This document shows, piece by piece, positions 52,205 through 53,501 of a stretch of 53,501 nucleotides of DNA. The notes beneath the pieces were generated by a model. It was not told the origin of the DNA and ran no database searches. It saw only the letters and a list, made by a program, of their open reading frames with translations. Position 1 is the stretch's first letter. Each line of letters opens with the position of its first letter. This stretch comes from Bacteroidales bacterium (GTDB taxonomy: Bacteria > Bacteroidota > Bacteroidia > Bacteroidales > P3): the NCBI GenBank assembly GCA_017555745.1, contig JAFZFU010000049.1:1-53501 (forward strand). The letters are read 5' to 3'. Position numbers and translations under genes: made by a program.

Positions 52205-53086
52205 ATGAATAGTACAACACTAAGTTTTATATTAATTATAATCATGGTATTGGCAATGGCTTGCAAAAGCAAAGTTTCCAGCCAAGATAACAATAGTGTG
52301 CCCACCATAATAAATCAAGATAGTATTCCTACCCACAACAATCATAAACAAATATCCGAAACAGAAGGAAGCGTTTTCTTTGAATATGATTCAATAAAAT
52401 ATAACGACATCTCTCAGACAGTTATAAATCCAAACTATATTTTATATATTAGTGATTTGGATCAAAACTTTGAGATAAAAAAAACAGATTTCGACATAGA
52501 GCCATTAGGCTATCGCAACACAAACTACCAACGTTTCTACATCCACTTCGACAGCGTATATAAAAGCGACAAAAATTCTTATGTAGCCATAGGTCGCACC
52601 CGATACCGCGATACTATTCGTTCATTCGAAGGCATTATTACTCTCGATTCAGCCTCCACTGCCCATAGCACTGACATAAGTCGCAGTGTTGGCATTGCGT
52701 TTGTTTCGCTATATGGACATTATTGTTTTATAGAAGACACTACTACAAACGCCAGTGGTAAAATATATGGCAATGTAGAATACGATTGCATAATAAAAAA
52801 CGGACAACTACTCTACGACACAGATGGAATAGACTACTCCGACACATATAAGAACAGGCAATATGCCGGTCAATGGATTGCACACAACGGCAATCGCACA
52901 GAGCCATGTAATTGGGGCGACTTCCGCATACCTAACTCAAAAGAATTTGATATAGGTGCCGGCATTTTTTTCCCTACAGATGAATACTCCGACAATGGAT
53001 GGCAACTATATAAAGCACGGTTTTACGAGTATTCGCAAACTACATACGATGAGTATATGAAAGACAGCAAATGGTGGAATAAATAG
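52205..53086 (+). CDS. Lipoprotein of unknown function, 293 residues
   Basis: Starts at ATG 52205 (the longer frame from 52145 adds residues with no signal character). The signal M-N-S-T-T-L-S-F-I-L-I-I-I-M-V-L-A-M-A-C ends at a lipobox Cys, residue 20. The linker is rich in Ser, Asn and His. The mature part is strand-rich (V-F-F-E-Y-D-S-I-K-Y, Y-I-H-F-D-S-V-Y-K) and has a C-terminal F-R-I-P-N-S-K-E-F and Y-S-D-N-G-W-Q-L-Y-K-A-R-F-Y-E-Y. It resembles the general plan of the 36907 lipoprotein (Asn/Ser linker, strand-rich body) without clear identity. Function unknown. Confidence 0.65.
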   Translation: MNSTTLSFILIIIMVLAMACKSKVSSQDNNSVPTIINQDSIPTHNNHKQISETEGSVFFEYDSIKYNDISQTVINPNYILYISDLDQNFEIKKTDFDIEPLGYRNTNYQRFYIHFDSVYKSDKNSYVAIGRTRYRDTIRSFEGIITLDSASTAHSTDISRSVGIAFVSLYGHYCFIEDTTTNASGKIYGNVEYDCIIKNGQLLYDTDGIDYSDTYKNRQYAGQWIAHNGNRTEPCNWGDFRIPNSKEFDIGAGIFFPTDEYSDNGWQLYKARFYEYSQTTYDEYMKDSKWWNK

Positions 53087-53222
53087 CCACTCAATATAAA
53101 ATAGAAAAGAATTAAACCTCCGACAAATATCAAAGTTTATATATCCTCCAACACAACATCACCAAGTGTTTTAGATACTCCTCCACACAAAATATTAAAG
53201 CTATAATCCTACAGAATTTTAT

Positions 53223-53501
53223 CTATTCGTAATAGTATATTTGTCTAATTTCGTCGCGAAGCTTCGCCTCTTCGCCCAAATTGTTGGTATATCTTACTCT
53301 TCTGCGTGTCCAATTGCCATAAGCATCGTATTCAAGATAGGTATAAGAAGTAATATATAACTCTCCGGATCTCATTTCCATTTCACGCTTTTCAGCCAAA
53401 TCTCCCCTATCGGTATAAGTATACTCATAACAATATTCTAACGAGTCTGTCGGTTTTCGATACCACTCGTCGTTATCATCATATCCACAATCCACCCAAT
53501 A
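53223..53501 (-). CDS. C-terminal end of a YD-repeat-like protein (partial)
   Basis: The frame is open to the right edge; 92 codons and a stop are visible. Repeats of the form Y-E-Y-T-Y-T-D-R-G-D-L and Y-T-Y-L-E-Y-D-A-Y-G-N-W-T-R-R are YD/RHS-like units as in Bacteroidetes secreted repeat proteins (DUF4595-like). The end R-Q-I-Y-Y-Y-E is also typical. The start is outside the window, so signal and length are unknown. An apparent GTG start at 53495 is only an artefact of the window edge. Confidence 0.7.
   Translation of the reverse strand, partial: YWVDCGYDDNDEWYRKPTDSLEYCYEYTYTDRGDLAEKREMEMRSGELYITSYTYLEYDAYGNWTRRRVRYTNNLGEEAKLRDEIRQIYYYE

Overview
The window looks like a chromosome segment of an anaerobic, low-GC member of the Bacteroidales (Bacteroidota). 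The evidence is the promoter style (many TAnnTTTG -7 boxes, several with TTG/TTTG 19-20 bases upstream), lipoproteins of Bacteroidetes type, a type IX secretion sorting domain on a BspA-like leucine-rich-repeat protein, many small outer-membrane beta-barrels, a LytTR regulator with its own membrane domain, and a full oxygen/peroxide-defence operon of a strict anaerobe. I see no rRNA, tRNA, IS transposase, phage gene or CRISPR array. I cannot name the genus.

Layout. 1-2202 (minus): an ECF-sigma operon with a membrane partner and small secreted proteins or lipoproteins. 2603-7500 (minus): rlmH, a GNAT/FemAB-like transferase, an OmpA-family protein, ftsE and a polysaccharide flippase. 7895-9871 (plus): arcC-arcB (carbamate kinase, ornithine carbamoyltransferase). 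9934-10806 (minus): LytTR regulator. 11462-17798 (plus): acyl-CoA synthetase, aroQ, a PepSY-like lipoprotein, a TonB protein and an ABC-F ATPase. 17927-26941 (minus): aminotransferase, a cell-envelope cluster built around an M48 metalloprotease fused to a beta-barrel, and two tandem paralogous barrels. 27504-35192 (plus): a compact operon of glycosyltransferase, cupin, HD hydrolase, rdgB, porin-like protein, bifunctional-nuclease family protein, purine nucleoside phosphorylase and MATE pump. 35193-36906: a gene-poor, repeat-rich island. 36907-38106: lipoprotein. 38424-39677 (minus): metK behind a SAM-II-like leader. 40165-44611 (minus): an eight-gene oxidative-stress operon (flavodiiron protein, flavin reductase-rubredoxin, rubrerythrin, ferritin, PerR/Fur regulator, rubredoxin, a 57-residue HTH-like protein, reverse rubrerythrin) with a perfect PerR-like palindrome at the start of its transcript. 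45029-47929 (minus): BspA/T9SS protein. 48601-53501: lipoproteins, a GH20 hexosaminidase with a discoidin domain, and the end of a YD-repeat-like protein.

The most unusual thing is a dispersed intergenic element, present four times (13978-14162, 27191-27376, 35736-35793, 39974-40048). It is an array of short palindromes placed exactly 22 bp apart, centre to centre. The two full copies have the same plan: four units alternating GGTATACC and CCCGGG, a 41-bp step, then four TCGCGA-type units. The two are in opposite orientation, and one palindrome differs between them by symmetrical, compensating changes. The other two copies hold one half each. I know of no described element with this plan. A second unusual item is a pair of homologous cassettes at 35337-35610 and 36356-36632: the same promoter and leader and a small hydrophobic peptide, transcribed divergently on either side of one of these arrays.
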